NCBI GenBank assembly: GCA_016748015.1 | Contig: JAAOMT010000483.1 | Location: forward strand, 62,001 to 126,000 | From: Geosiphon pyriformis | Lineage: Eukaryota; Glomeromycota; Glomeromycetes; Archaeosporales; Geosiphonaceae | Reading direction: 5' to 3' | DNA length: 64,000 nucleotides | Part shown: positions 10,332 through 23,500 of the stretch, piece by piece | Layout: the number at the start of each line of letters is the position of its first letter | How positions within the stretch are numbered: the stretch's first letter is position 1 | Position numbers and translations under genes: made by a program | The notes under the pieces: model-generated | Database searches by the model: none | What the model saw: the letters and a program-made list of their open reading frames with translations, nothing else | Told to the model about the DNA's origin: nothing

Positions 10332-13300
10332 CAGACCTGGTTTGGAAATTGGTTATGTGTAATGTTTGAGGCATGAACAATCAAGCAAAGCAAGAAGACA
10401 TTATATGTTAGCATATAGACATAAACAATTTGGTCTCAATTTTTACGGAAACAAAGTTAAAAAAGAAGGTCCAACTGTGGATTGCCAATAAATTTGGTGG
10501 TGTCTGTGTGTTTACTTCTGGTTTGGATTTAGGTTACCTAAGTTCGGGTGTTGTAGTAGTCATGAACAATTCTCTAGCTAAGCATGTGTATAAGGTTTTG
10601 GAAGTTCCTGGTTGGCTTATCTCTATCAAGTTGCTTTTCAAAAACAAACTTTCAGTTTCGATTTTGGGGCTTTATGCTGGTGTCTCATCAGCTGCCCAGT
10701 TTTCTCAAGCTGATGCCATCAACTTCCTAATTGCAAGAGTGGTTAATGAATCTTCTTTTGTCATTCTCAGTGGTGACTTTAATAAAGACGGTTCTCACAA
10801 GTGTGCAAGTTTTAAGAAATGCTTTGATCTTGGTCTGGTTAACTCTCTAGTTGGGAGCCTGGCTGCGAGATTACCCACTTGGTCCAATTCTAGAGGTGTT
10901 ATGAGAACAATTGATTATGTGTTTGTTTCTCCAAATTTAGTTAACGCAATAGTGCATCACAATGTTTTAGATGCTGGTAAGCATTTTGACATGGATCACC
11001 AAGCTGTTTTTGTGTCGATGAGTTTGGGTGGACTTTTGAATACATAACTAACTTTTCTTTGCAAACAAGCAAACAAAAATTGGTGGAAGTTCAATTTCAA
11101 GAGTATGGATGCTGATAAATGAAATGATTTTAAAGACACATCATTAGCCAATACAATATTGTTCTCAAATAATTTTGTCTCTTCTATGAAGGCTTCAGAT
11201 CTGGATGCACTGTGGGATGTTATTCGCAGAGTAATGACTCTTTCAGCTGAAGAAACTTTCAAGAAAAAGTGGTTCAAGGGTTATGATGAGATTTTTACTA
11301 AGGAGTCTTCTAGATTTCACAAGCTTGAACTTTTGGTGTCTAAGATTGTGAAGGCTTCTTGGCTATCTTTGCATGATGAGTTCACTTTTCTCCTCAACAA
11401 ATGGAGTGGTCTTGATACTGTCAATGTATCTTTGGTGAATTCACTCTTTGTTTTGGGTTTCCATTTTAATGGAATTCAATCAGTATTGGCTAAAATTAGA
11501 AAGACTTACAGAGCCTTTAAACTGGTGAAATCTGGTTATGCTTTGGAATCTCAAATCAGATCAGCAATTGATAAGAGAATAAAAAGTTTTGAATTTGATA
11601 AGGGTCATACTATCAAGAGTGTGCTGGAGCGTTCTTTTCGCAAGGTGGTTTTGGATCATTTGGTTGTTAATAATGAGCTAGTTCTTGAGCCTGATTTGGT
11701 CAAGTTCAAGATAGACATGATTATGGAAGATTGGACTAGAAAGTGTATAGTGGTTGATGACATCTCTAGTGATTGGTCTTGTCAATACCTACTCTTGGAA
11801 TATGTTTTTAATGAGGCCTTTTCTGGTATGATGCATCCAATTAAGTTTAAAGAGTTATTGCGTGTGGTCTCAAATTTGCCTGATAACAAAGCTGCTAGTC
11901 TCTCGAGTATCTCCAATAAGCTATGGAGACATTGTGACAGATTAGTTTTGGATATGCTCTTGGTTCTTTTAAATCTTTGTTTATCTTGTGAATTAGTGCC
12001 TAGTCTGTGAAAAGAAGCTTGGGTTTCTATGATCCCCAAACCTTATGAATGGAAGGGAGTTTTTATGAATACCCATCCAATTGCTTTGATTGAAACAGCT
12101 TGTAAAATTCTTTCCAAGATTCTCTTGGATAGGATTTCACTGGCTTGTAGCTCTTATAATGTTCTATGTGAAGACAATTTCTCAGTTTTGAAAGATATGA
12201 CAATTCAATTCCCCATTTTTGCAGTTGAATCAGTGGTCGAAGATGCTCTAAAGAAGACTGGGAACTCTGGTTTGTTCTACAAGACATGCAGAAGGTGTAT
12301 GATTCAGTTGGCTGGAAGCATCTCAGAAAATGTTTGGTCAGAATTAAAATGTGTGACAAATTTATTCAGTTTTTTGATGGCATTTACAATAATTGTGTCA
12401 ACAGAGTCATGACTGATTTTGGGTTGACTGCTGGATACCAGGTGCATGATAGTTTGAACCAAGGGGAGGTTTTTTTACCTCTTCTTTGGCATATATTTTA
12501 TGATCCTTTATTGTGTGAGGTCAAGAGACAGGAGAGTGTGTGTGGGTATCAGTTGAATTTGCATTTTGTTGTCAGGACTGGTTGCTTGGAATCTCAAGCT
12601 GGTTTGATGTTATTTTTTGCTGCTGGGGCATTTGTAGATAATATGATTTGGGTTGGTAGCAGCCAAGCTGCTACTCAGTATATTCTTGACATTGTCAGTG
12701 AGTTTTTTCAGCTCAATAACATTGCAATCAACAATGACAAGACTATGGCTATTTCTGTAAATTGTAGAGTTGAGCATTCTTTTTTGCTGATCAGTGGTTG
12801 GCCTATTTTAATTGCTAAAAAAGAGGAGTCTTATCATTATCTGGGCATTTTCCTATCCACTGAAAGCTTATCAAAACCTAGCTTGGCTAAAGCTTATGTG
12901 GATATTTGGCTTTTTGCCAATCTTGTTTTAAGAAAGGCTATTTCTGATAAACAGTTTTTTTTATTTGGTGTCAGCAGTTCTTTTCCCAATTATCAGCTAC
13001 AGAACTTAATTTAGTTTTGTTCCTGTCAGTATATGTAATAAGTAAAACATGTTGTTACACAGAGGGTTGAAGTCCAAATCTGGTCTACCACGAGATTTTT
13101 CCAACAATGCAATTCATCATCTCTCATTGTATAGCTTGAAAACTTTTGAACAGGTTCAGGCTGAGAGCAAGTCAGCTTTTGTTGTTTGCTTCTTAAATGC
13201 TGTTGGTATTTTGGGTTGTCTCTTCATGCATTGGTCACATGACCTACAGATTTATAGTTGGAGTCCTCACCATCTTTTGGTTTTTCCTTTTTGTATTAAT

Positions 13301-15016
13301 GTTAATCCTTCAAATAACTTCCTGGCTGGTGTAATCTGTATTTTTTTGGAATATGATTTGTCTTTGGAAGATCTTTCGACCAATGCTTTTCACTTTTGGG
13401 GTGGTACCCTCCTGTCTCTTGTTTTTGGTGGTCCTATTTATTTCAGGTGTGTTTCCTCACTTTGGCAGTATGGAATTGCTTTTGTTGAACAGCTTTGCAA
13501 TCGAGCTGGAGCTGTTTTCAATTGGAAAACTTTCAAATAGTGGAAGAAACTGGACCCACAGGGCCTGATTCCTTCTTGGTTTAAGTGTTCGGTTGATTTT
13601 CTTAATGGTGTCTCTTCTGCTTCTGTTTGTTTTTCTCCTCCCTTGGGTATTAGTTCTTTGGACATACTCAAGTCTCAAGAGTTTGGTGTCATTCATAACC
13701 GTTTATTGGGTGTTGATGTCGACCAGTTTGCTGTATACACAGATGGCTCTTTTTGCAATCTAGGGACTTTTAACATGAAGACTGGTACAGCAGTTTTTCT
13801 TGAAGACATTGGTTTGAGTTTGGGTGTTGAGGTTTCTAGTTTGGTGTCTTCTATTATGACTGAGCTACAGACTGTTGTGCTGGCTCTTGAGTGTGTTTTT
13901 TCTTCTAGTTTGGTTAACATTTTTATGGACAGTTAGTCGGCTCTCAATGCTTGTAAGTTGGAATTGGATTTATTGTATCCTGATTTCCGAAATCATTGTT
14001 GAATTAAACAGCACCATATTGTGGATTTCATTTGTGAGAAAAATCTGAATGTCAGTTGGCACAAGATGAAAAGTCATTTTGGTGTTTCAGGCAATAAGCA
14101 TGTTGATGTTTTCGCTAAGACTGCTTCTTCCTCAGTTTGACATCTCCCCTATCAGGTAAAAGAGTATTATGTTAAGGCTGATGGTAGTGCTATCTTGGTG
14201 AATATTAGACACTTTATTTGTGATATTTTTTGTTTAGTCCACTGTATGCACTAGGAAGTGGGCTTTGGTTCAAGAGCAGTGGCATCTAATTTGCAAAATA
14301 ATATTGATTGGTTTCAATCATCTTTTGTGTGACATCCTGACTCCTATTTGGTAACTGGTTTCACTAGTAAATCTACTGCTGGTGCCTGTACGTATTTTAT
14401 GAAAGTGTTATATTATCATCTTCTTGTTGCTGTTCACAAGTGCTTGTATAGTAGGCATTATCCTGGAATAGTGTATTTATTCTGCAGTAATGTTGAGGTT
14501 TCTAATCATGTTTTTTGTTGTTTGTTTGATTTTGCTGCTTGTGTGCAATTGCTGGATACTTTTACAGCTGATTGGATGAAGCTTTCTGGTCTTCTATTTT
14601 TGTTTTCTTGTGTGTCGCAGCTGCTGTTGTTATGTATATCTAACATAAATGTATGTATGGCTTTGTGCAAAAATTTTGTCTTTAATATTTGGTTTCAGGA
14701 GTTTCTGTTAGTTTTCAAGGATTCTAAAATTGTGACCTAAACAATTGTGGATTTTTTGCATGGTTTTTGTCTTGTTTTCTGGGATAAGATTTGGTTGGTG
14801 TGTGTCAGGCACCAGACATTTATGGAGAAAAATGGTCTGATTTCTTTAGATGGGTCTATTTCAGCTTTGATCACTGGACTTTTTTCGACACTTTCTGCTA
14901 GTGTGGTCAATTTGATGAGTATTGCTGATGCTTTAGATGTTGGTTTTAGATTACATAAACTTTTTAGTTTTTTTTCAGATTTGAAGAACATGGTAGTTGT
15001 TTATTTAGGTGCTTAG
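10332..15016 (+). pseudogene. LINE ORF2: endonuclease, RT, RNase H, C-terminal domain
   Basis: The endonuclease (about 10,340-11,045) keeps SGDFN, TIDYVFVS and DMDHQAV, the metal-binding and catalytic signatures of AP-like LINE endonucleases. The reverse transcriptase follows: SMIPKPYEW at 12,026, YDSVGW at 12,293 and the catalytic box FVDN at 12,631-12,642 in place of FxDD. A one-base deletion near 12,280 shifts the frame relative to the sister copy at 56,345-56,400. RNase H (about 13,730-14,130) keeps its four acidic positions (YTDGSF, TELQ, FMDS, GNKHVDVF). About 280 further codons follow, ending with TAG at 15,014. In-frame stops are scattered through it, for example TGA at 12,008 where the sister copy has TGG. 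Confidence 0.82.
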
Positions 15017-15143
15017 TGTTGTTTTGATTGATCTAAGTGGCTGGTTATATGTAGAAAGTGCATGATTCACACTTAGTTTAGATCATTTGTTGATATATTT
15101 TACTAGGTTGTGTTTGGATTTTACTCATTAAATAGAAAAAAAA

Positions 15144-15304
15144 AAATAGTATAATTATTAGCACTAATATTTTTTGAGTCTTTATTTAAGTAATAAATGA
15201 GATTTTCAAGAAAATTTTACTTGATTTCTGTGATATTGTAGTTTCTAAAGAGATAATTGTTAATTTAGTTTTTAATATATTAAAAAATTGTTTTCTTAAA
15301 AGCT
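15144..15304. other. Short AT-rich spacer after the LINE
   Basis: It contains the right copy of the LINE target duplication and then unassigned AT-rich DNA up to the eroded Gypsy LTR. Confidence 0.5.
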
Positions 15305-16228
15305 GTAATTCTGTTTTGGATTTTAAATTATTGTTTACAATAAGTGTAAATTTTTAATAACTAAATTTATCTTTAAATTATCTCTTATAATTTGAAATGT
15401 TAAACTTATAAGTAAAATAACCAATTTTGTGTTAATTATTTTGTATAATTACTTTGCAGTAAAAACTAACTTTTTTTTAAGAAATATTTATCTGAAAATT
15501 TATTAAAAATATGCAATTACTTTGTTATAAAAGTCAATTTTTTTACAGAAATCTTATTTGTAAGTTATTTTAGTATGTATAATAATAAAAAATATAAAAA
15601 ATATAAAAAAAATTTTGTTAAAAAAATTGTTTTCTGTTCAAATCTAAAGTTACTAATGAATTATTAAAATTGATAGCTAATTAATTTCAAAATATTAGTT
15701 GAAATTTGGAGAATTTCAAGTAAAATAATTATAATTTTTGTTATTTTTTAATATAATTTTTATTAAAGTAATTTGAATAGATATTAAAAAAAAATATTTT
15801 TACTAAAAATAATTTTAGCTAAAATATATTTTCTTAAAGAGAAAAGCTTTTTTTTTATACAATTTATTGTAATACTAGTTTATAAATTTGTACTTTTTTC
15901 TTTGTTACTATGTTGCTAAATTAAAAATACATTTTTGGCAAACTACAAGTTATTTTTATAAACTATTTAGTATTTTGGTAAATTATTTATTATTTTGGAA
16001 AATTTTTACAAATTTCAGCAAATTTTTGAATGTTATAGAGTTCAAAATATTGTATAATCTGATTATTGTATTTGTATATTGTACAAATTAGGCTATTAAT
16101 TAGATTGTAATATTCAATAATTTGATTAAATAATAGTAATAATTAAAAATGATAATAATATATGCTAATTAAAAATAGAAATTATAAGAGTAATTTTATG
16201 TTAATTTCTGATTAAAATTTTATTAATA
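15305..16228 (-). mobile_element. Eroded Gypsy LTR
   Basis: It aligns along its whole length, in the same orientation, with the LTR at 58,370-59,311. Anchors are GCTGTAATTCTG at 15,304 against GCTGTGAATTCCTG, and the string of 'AACTACAAGTTATTT' type motifs near 15,940. As in the eroded pol, changes are mainly GC to AT. It may be the 5' LTR of the pol relic at 7,018-8,408 after deletion, or a solo LTR. Confidence 0.65.
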
Positions 16229-16229
16229 A

Positions 16230-17444
16230 TAATATAAAAGACCAAAAGTCAATAATTAACTTAAAAAACAACTTAAAAGAAAAAAAGCATTTTATAATTA
16301 ATAAATAAGTGGTTTAAACTTTAATATCTGTAGTAGTAATAACAACCAAAAGTTTTTTATTAGATATAACATCTGTACAAAATACCAGTTTTTGCTATAG
16401 TAAACTTCAAACTTTTTTTAAACTTAAAAATAACAATAACAAAGCATTAATAATAATAAAAATTTAAAAAATAAAAAATAAAACAAGTATGATTACCAAT
16501 CTGAAAAATCATATTACTGATTTTAAAAACAATATAGCCAAAAAAAAATCAACTAATTTGGCTTTAAAAAAATTTCTTAAGATAATAATTTTTTTTTAAT
16601 TAAAAAAAAAGAGAATTTGAATACTATTTTTTTTAACCAATACAAATCAGTTATTAAAAGCAACAGTAACAAAAAAAAGTTCTTAAAATTGACAATAATT
16701 TATTTCTATAAACTAGTAGATTTTAACTTAACAGAGATAATAATACCAAAAATACCAAAAATATTTTTTATGTTATCAGAAAATATACCAAAAAAAACAT
16801 TATAAAGTACAATAAAAGTGAAAAAAAATGACCAAAAGTTATTATAGAAGATTTTGTAATCTTAAATGTGGTCAAAAAGAGAAAACTATTAATAAAAACT
16901 TTAATAATAACAACCAAAAAACTCTTAAAAGCAAAGTTTATACAAAACAACTTAATATTAACTTTAAAAATTAATTTAAGTCTAATAAAACCAGACAACA
17001 AATAAAACAAAAAATTAATCAAGGCCAATTTGAATTTAAAAGTACTAAATACCAAAATAGAGGCCACTTATTTAAAAAATTTTTGACAACTAAAAATTGT
17101 TTTTCAGATATTATCAAAGACAGCATCAAAAAACAAAAAAGCAGAAATTAATTTAGTTTTTATTTAATTAGTTTAATTTTTAAGATTAGGTAATTTAATA
17201 AATTATTTTGCCTTTAAAATTACAATAATCTGCCAAAAAACATTATATTTGATAATACAGTCAGTAGTTAATTTTGACTTATTATAAAAAATATATTATT
17301 ATTATTATTATCTATATTAGAAAAAAAGCTAGTTGTTGCTAAGAAAATTTTATCTGAAATTATAAAAAAATTTAATGTAATAATAGTAGATATAAGTAAC
17401 TGCTACTGTTTTTTTAAATTTTTGGTCTTTTTGGCTATTTATAA

Positions 17445-17483
<39 letters not shown>

Positions 17484-17825
17484 CAGTTTGTTAATTGGTC
17501 TGTTGTTAAATACTTTAGAGCTTTTAAAACAAATAGAAACAATACTAAAACTAACTTAAATGTGTTTCTTAGAAAAAACTTTAATTAAGAAAGAATTATT
17601 AATTAAAAATAAAAAAAATGCTTCAAAAACTATTAAAAACAGTTTTTTACTACTAATATTTAAAAAAAATATTGCCAAAATATTTTGTTTAACTGCTTTA
17701 ACAATAATAAAACTTTTTTTTGTTGAAATTTTATTAATTACTATAGAAAAAATAATATTTGAAACTTTTTTACTTTTTGTTTTAATTATGATTATAAAAA
17801 TAAAAAAAAAAGAAATATATATCTT
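16230..17825 (-). pseudogene. Eroded ORF1-type LINE, minus strand
   Basis: The minus-strand frame at 16,768-17,067 reads FKFKLALIN and VNIKLFCINFAFK, matching FKIKLAHVK and DNVKLFCMEFASQ of the ORF1-only element at 3,846-3,950. The plus-strand reading of 17,560-17,820 matches the antisense reading of that element's 5' end, ending at its ATG region. So a second copy of the same family lies here in reverse, 5' end at about 17,825, and is truncated on the left near the LTR at 16,228. It retains hardly any G or C in coding positions. Confidence 0.65.
17446..17482. repeat. (TAA)n microsatellite
   Basis: About twelve uninterrupted ATA/TAA units inside the eroded LINE. Confidence 0.9.
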
Positions 17826-17826
17826 C

Positions 17827-19003
<1,177 letters not shown>

Positions 19004-20257
19004 ATGTTGCAAATTTCTAAAATTTTTAGAAGTCAAATTTTATTTTATGAGACTTCATGCATGAGGAATTACGGTCCTAATACATTCTTAACCAGGAAAT
19101 CGCTTAACATATCTGCTACTTCCATGGAAATTAAAATAGCAAAAAAAGTCGTTAATAATATACAGAGAAAAAGTGTCATGGCTGAGCTGGCTTTTAAAAA
19201 AACCAAAAACACAGTGGAGTCAATAGATATAGAAGAAGACGAAAAAATGGTCGAGTTTTATGAGCCCGAAATACCATTTCAGAAAACGAAATCCTTTGGA
19301 AGGAATAATCTAAGATCAAAGATCACACAAGAAAATTCGGTACACAATTACCCCCCGCAATTCAAAGTAATCTTTGGGGAAAAGCATCCCTCGATAAAAT
19401 ATTTTGAAGAATTGCGGCGCAACAGATTGGATCGGTGGCAACGGCGCGCAGTGATTATTCAAGGGATCAAAAATATTCGTGAATTAATTGATAAAGGCCA
19501 TCAAATACGCTCAATTGTAGCCACAGCACCCACTCAACCACCCTTTCCTAAACCTTCAGAAATAACTGGTGCCACTCAATACCTTCTCGAAAATCTTGAT
19601 CAATTTCCCGCCGAGAAATATTACATCACTGATCAACAGATGACGCGAAAGGTTCTTGGCCAATGGGCACTTTTAGGCAACTGGGAAGTTTGGGCTGAAG
19701 TGCCATTTCCACCTATCCAGTACCCCCAAACAATAAAAAAATTATTGGTGCTTGAACGAATTGTAGACCCTTATTATGTTGGTCAATTGATTAGAGCAGC
19801 TAAGAGCCTTGGATGGGATGGTGTTTTCCTGTTCCCAAGTGCGGTAGATGTATATGATGATCGCGTAATGCGTCAATCACGTTACAGATCAATTTTTTTT
19901 CCTCATTCATTTACGGATGTGGGTGGATTGAAATCACTTATAAAACAACATGATTTGACTTTAATGGCTGCTGAACCTATACCTCCTTCAATGGAGCAGA
20001 CATCAACTTTAAGTGATATGGGTAACAAGAAAATATCAAGTATACATTTTTGGCATGAAATAAATGGTGTGTTAAAGAAGACACCTCCTTTATCTGGCAT
20101 AGCCCTTATGATTGGGACTTGCGTCAACGGTACCCTTTATTCAATCCCAGAAAATACGCTCCGCGTCGCTATACCAACTATTAATAATGTTAAATTGAAT
20201 GCTGGAATGGCCGGTGTTGTCTTGATGAGTGAACTTAATCATCTGGTAGATACCTGA
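19004..20257 (+). CDS. SpoU-family rRNA 2'-O-methyltransferase, mitochondrial
   Basis: A single exon of 417 residues that transfers methyl from S-adenosylmethionine to a ribose 2'-OH, probably of mitochondrial large-subunit rRNA. The three SpoU motifs are visible in the C-terminal half: DPYYVGQLIRAAKSLGWDG (about residue 250), IALMIGTCVNGT (about 368) and VAIPTINNVKLNAGMAGV (about 389), which build the trefoil-knot SAM site. An N-terminal substrate-binding part precedes them (QRRAVIIQGIKNI). The first 40 residues are rich in Ser, Arg and Asn with few acids (MLQISKIFRSQILFY), as in mitochondrial presequences. I chose the first ATG in the frame. It is closest to the MRM1/MRM3 type; which one cannot be settled here. 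It converges on the deubiquitinase gene, 320 bp away. Confidence 0.85.
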   Translation: MLQISKIFRSQILFYETSCMRNYGPNTFLTRKSLNISATSMEIKIAKKVVNNIQRKSVMAELAFKKTKNTVESIDIEEDEKMVEFYEPEIPFQKTKSFGRNNLRSKITQENSVHNYPPQFKVIFGEKHPSIKYFEELRRNRLDRWQRRAVIIQGIKNIRELIDKGHQIRSIVATAPTQPPFPKPSEITGATQYLLENLDQFPAEKYYITDQQMTRKVLGQWALLGNWEVWAEVPFPPIQYPQTIKKLLVLERIVDPYYVGQLIRAAKSLGWDGVFLFPSAVDVYDDRVMRQSRYRSIFFPHSFTDVGGLKSLIKQHDLTLMAAEPIPPSMEQTSTLSDMGNKKISSIHFWHEINGVLKKTPPLSGIALMIGTCVNGTLYSIPENTLRVAIPTINNVKLNAGMAGVVLMSELNHLVDT

Positions 20258-20577
20258 AATTAACTTACGTTCTTAAGCGAGAATCTATCAAGGTCAAATA
20301 AACGGGATCTTCTTGCTTCTAACAATTAACTGACCTTTCAACCGGAATTTCTTAATGGTGATCCAGCTATTAAATACTATGTTGGGTTTACGTCAAATCT
20401 AGTATACAATCTATAATTGAATGATCAATTATCATAAATATCCCGAGTTTCATCTCAATTCTCAAAGCCGTGATTCTCCTTTGCTGCTATGTCAGACGCA
20501 AACTCTGCGGGATGAGTTGTTAAATAGTCAATGTTAGGGAAATCAACTAGTAAGGGCTAATATAGCCGAGAAGACTT

Positions 20578-23500
20578 TTATTTACATGTTTCCTGTTGGT
20601 CATGGTTATGGCATTTGTAGAATAAAAGGTATGGAGTGTCCGATTTGTATTGGTCGCCGTTTGCAATAATCTGTTTTATATTTGATGAGCTAACAGAACT
20701 ATCATTTAGACAATACCATTGACCATCATCTTGTTGGTGTTTTGGAAAGGTAATATGAGATACTTTGAAAAACAGTACTTGAGTAATTCAAGAACTCGAT
20801 ATTTAGCTATCTGATATTAAAAAAAGAGTATACCTTCATCTTTCGCATATGTGTAGTAATGCCCATATTCTGCCGAGTATCCGGAGTGGACAACAATAGC
20901 TCTCAAAGAATATTGGGCGGCTGGTGACTCTTGGATAAGGGCATCAAGCTCGGCTTCGATTTTTTTATCATCATCAGCAGGATTCAAATTTTCATGATGG
21001 GTTTCTTCAATTTTACCAAGAGACACATACCCATCCATCAAACAGTCCCCGTGGTCTTCCTCGTCACCATCCTGGCTTGGAACTTTGACATAATCCTCAG
21101 TTTTATCATCCATCTTTTCAATCGTATCATCCAGTTTATTCTCCAGATGTTCATACTCATCAATCTCAGAATCCCCTAATTCTTGACTTAAAACCTATAA
21201 ATTTCAAATATTATTACGATTAAGGAATAAAATAAGCAAAGAAGCTGTTAATTTGATAATAATATACATTTTGGTTAATTGTTTCATTGTTATCCTGCTC
21301 TTCATAGATATGTTGCTCTTCATAGATATCTTGCTCCTCATAGATATCTTGCTCCTCAATTGACTCGGGAGTATCTTGACTCGCATCCTGTTTATTAAAT
21401 ATATACAGAATTGATGAAATTATATGGAAAATATGAATTTACTAAGCAAATAACTTACACTGAGATGGTTGGGGGAATTAACTCCATTTTCTTGAATTAC
21501 TGGGTTATATGTTAGCTCCAAGCTTTCTTGAATAACAATCTGATTTAAAGATCAACCACTCAGTTGATTAGTAAACAACAAAGTTTAATGGAGTGTTTGA
21601 CCAAAAAGTACCGGTGTCCTTATTTTTATTCTACGATGTATGTCTCGGTCATACTCAAATCGATTTAAAGATAATATCAAATATGTTGGAAGCTCTGTAA
21701 TTCTAGTTGTCTGCCATCAGATAGATGAATCATCAGTGAGTGAAACTTCTATGTTGATGTCAAAATAGAATATTAAATTAAAAACCTTTATCGCATCACG
21801 ATGGCCTCGACATGTATCACATGAATATTGATTTTCCCCGTTTAATTTTTCTGGCGAAAGAAGTTCTTTGAGCATGTCCGGAATTAGAAGATTAGAGCTA
21901 TCTGCGACACAAACATATATTCACTTTAGCGCTATAATACAAATTCCAAGATAATTTAATTGAAAATTTACTTACTTTCCCTGTTCTCTGTTTGAAGGGA
22001 CAAGGTCAACTCATGAAATTCTTCCTTAAAATATAGAAAGAAAATAAGTAAGAATAGCTTAGCAAAAATGTTTTTAGTATATGAAAGAAATTTTAGCTCG
22101 TACAAGAGTCTTTGAGATGCTGCCACATGATAGACATTGAATTATATTTTGCAACTTTCCACGGAAAGGTACAAGGGGAATATCGAACTCGGTAGGTTTT
22201 TCTGGTGTCGTTGGTGGGGAGTCAATTTCGAGTTCATCTGAATCAAGACGCCTTTTTTTACTAGGAAGAGATTTAGTCACATCATCTTCCACTTGGCTAA
22301 ACAATATTCTTCAAGATTATGCGTTTTAGTTAAGTTTCAACCAATTAAAGATGTCGGAATTTTTGCAAATAATTTTTACTTGAGGAATTCATGAGAATCC
22401 TGTTGTCGCCCATCATTCAACCAACTAGGAAGAGTCTACGCGTGAATATAAAAATAGGCCATGAGCTTATAGTTATCCCCATCTAAAGCATAATTATGAT
22501 TGGTAAGGGAAGAAAATAACCTGCAACAATGTCAATGGAGAATAAAAAGGCTTTGTTGCTTCCTCCAGAGCTTTGAAACATTGTTGAAGAGCGAAGGTTG
22601 TCGAGTTTCGTGTGACACTGGAAATAAAATTCAAATAACTCATTTATTCAAATATTATTATCTTGTTATTGAGGGCTTGTAGCCTACCTTGTAATTTCTA
22701 AAATGCGTTTACGAAATTCAAGTGAATTAAAAAGTGCCTATATAAGAGTGAAATGTTTTAGTATCAAATCATCAGTCAAAAAAAAGATACCTGGTTTACC
22801 TGGAGTACGCTATTCATGAAGCAAGTGTTCCCGAGGTTCTTCAAACCAGTCTTTCGTTGCAGTGGGAAACTTCTTTTTATTGGAGATTTAACTAAAGGTA
22901 GTGATTCAGGTCCTAGAAGACAGATAGGTTCCTTAATTTTAATAATCTTATGAAGCGGTATAATAAAAAATATATATCAAAGCGTCGCACTTGGAATATT
23001 GAGAGCTTTAGCCCATTGGTTTTCTTCCAACAGATTGGTAATTTCGTTAGTTGTGAGCGCTGTCTGTACGAAAATAATTTGTCACTTTTAAAAACATATT
23101 GAATTGCAAAGAATATTATGATATAAACATGTGATACCGTATTAAATTCTTGCAACTTTTCTCTGACATTATTATGTAAGTTCGAGTTTCCAGGAAATTT
23201 ATACAGGAGACATTGGATTAGTGCTGAAAGCTCCATTAAAGTTTCTTTTTGATCAGACTGCCAAGACAAAAGAGTGACAAAATAAAAACTTTGAATTAAA
23301 AGTGTTAAGATTCTTGAGTTTTTTTTTAAAATACCTCTTGAGCGATCGCATCAAAAACATTTGGGATTTTTTCAATGATTGAAAGAAATAAATCATCAGA
23401 ATGCTGATATCCAAAAAGCATATGCTTAACAACTATCATTATATCGACCCGCATGTCCTTCCTTTTAAGAATCTCAAAGACTGAGAAAAAGTTACTATAA

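Larger units (their letters stand above)
8409..15143 (+). mobile_element. LINE (non-LTR retrotransposon), near full length
   Basis: A 6.7-kb insertion flanked by AAATAGTATA at 8,399-8,408 and 15,144-15,153, ending in an A-tract. It carries ORF1 with a CCHC knuckle and ORF2 with AP-like endonuclease, reverse transcriptase, RNase H and a further C-terminal domain. The 5' end (CTTCTTTCTCTT) matches the start of the other LINE at 52,449. The domain order fits RNase H-bearing LINE clades such as Tad1 or I. Stops, a frameshift and an altered RT active site show the copy is dead. Confidence 0.88.
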
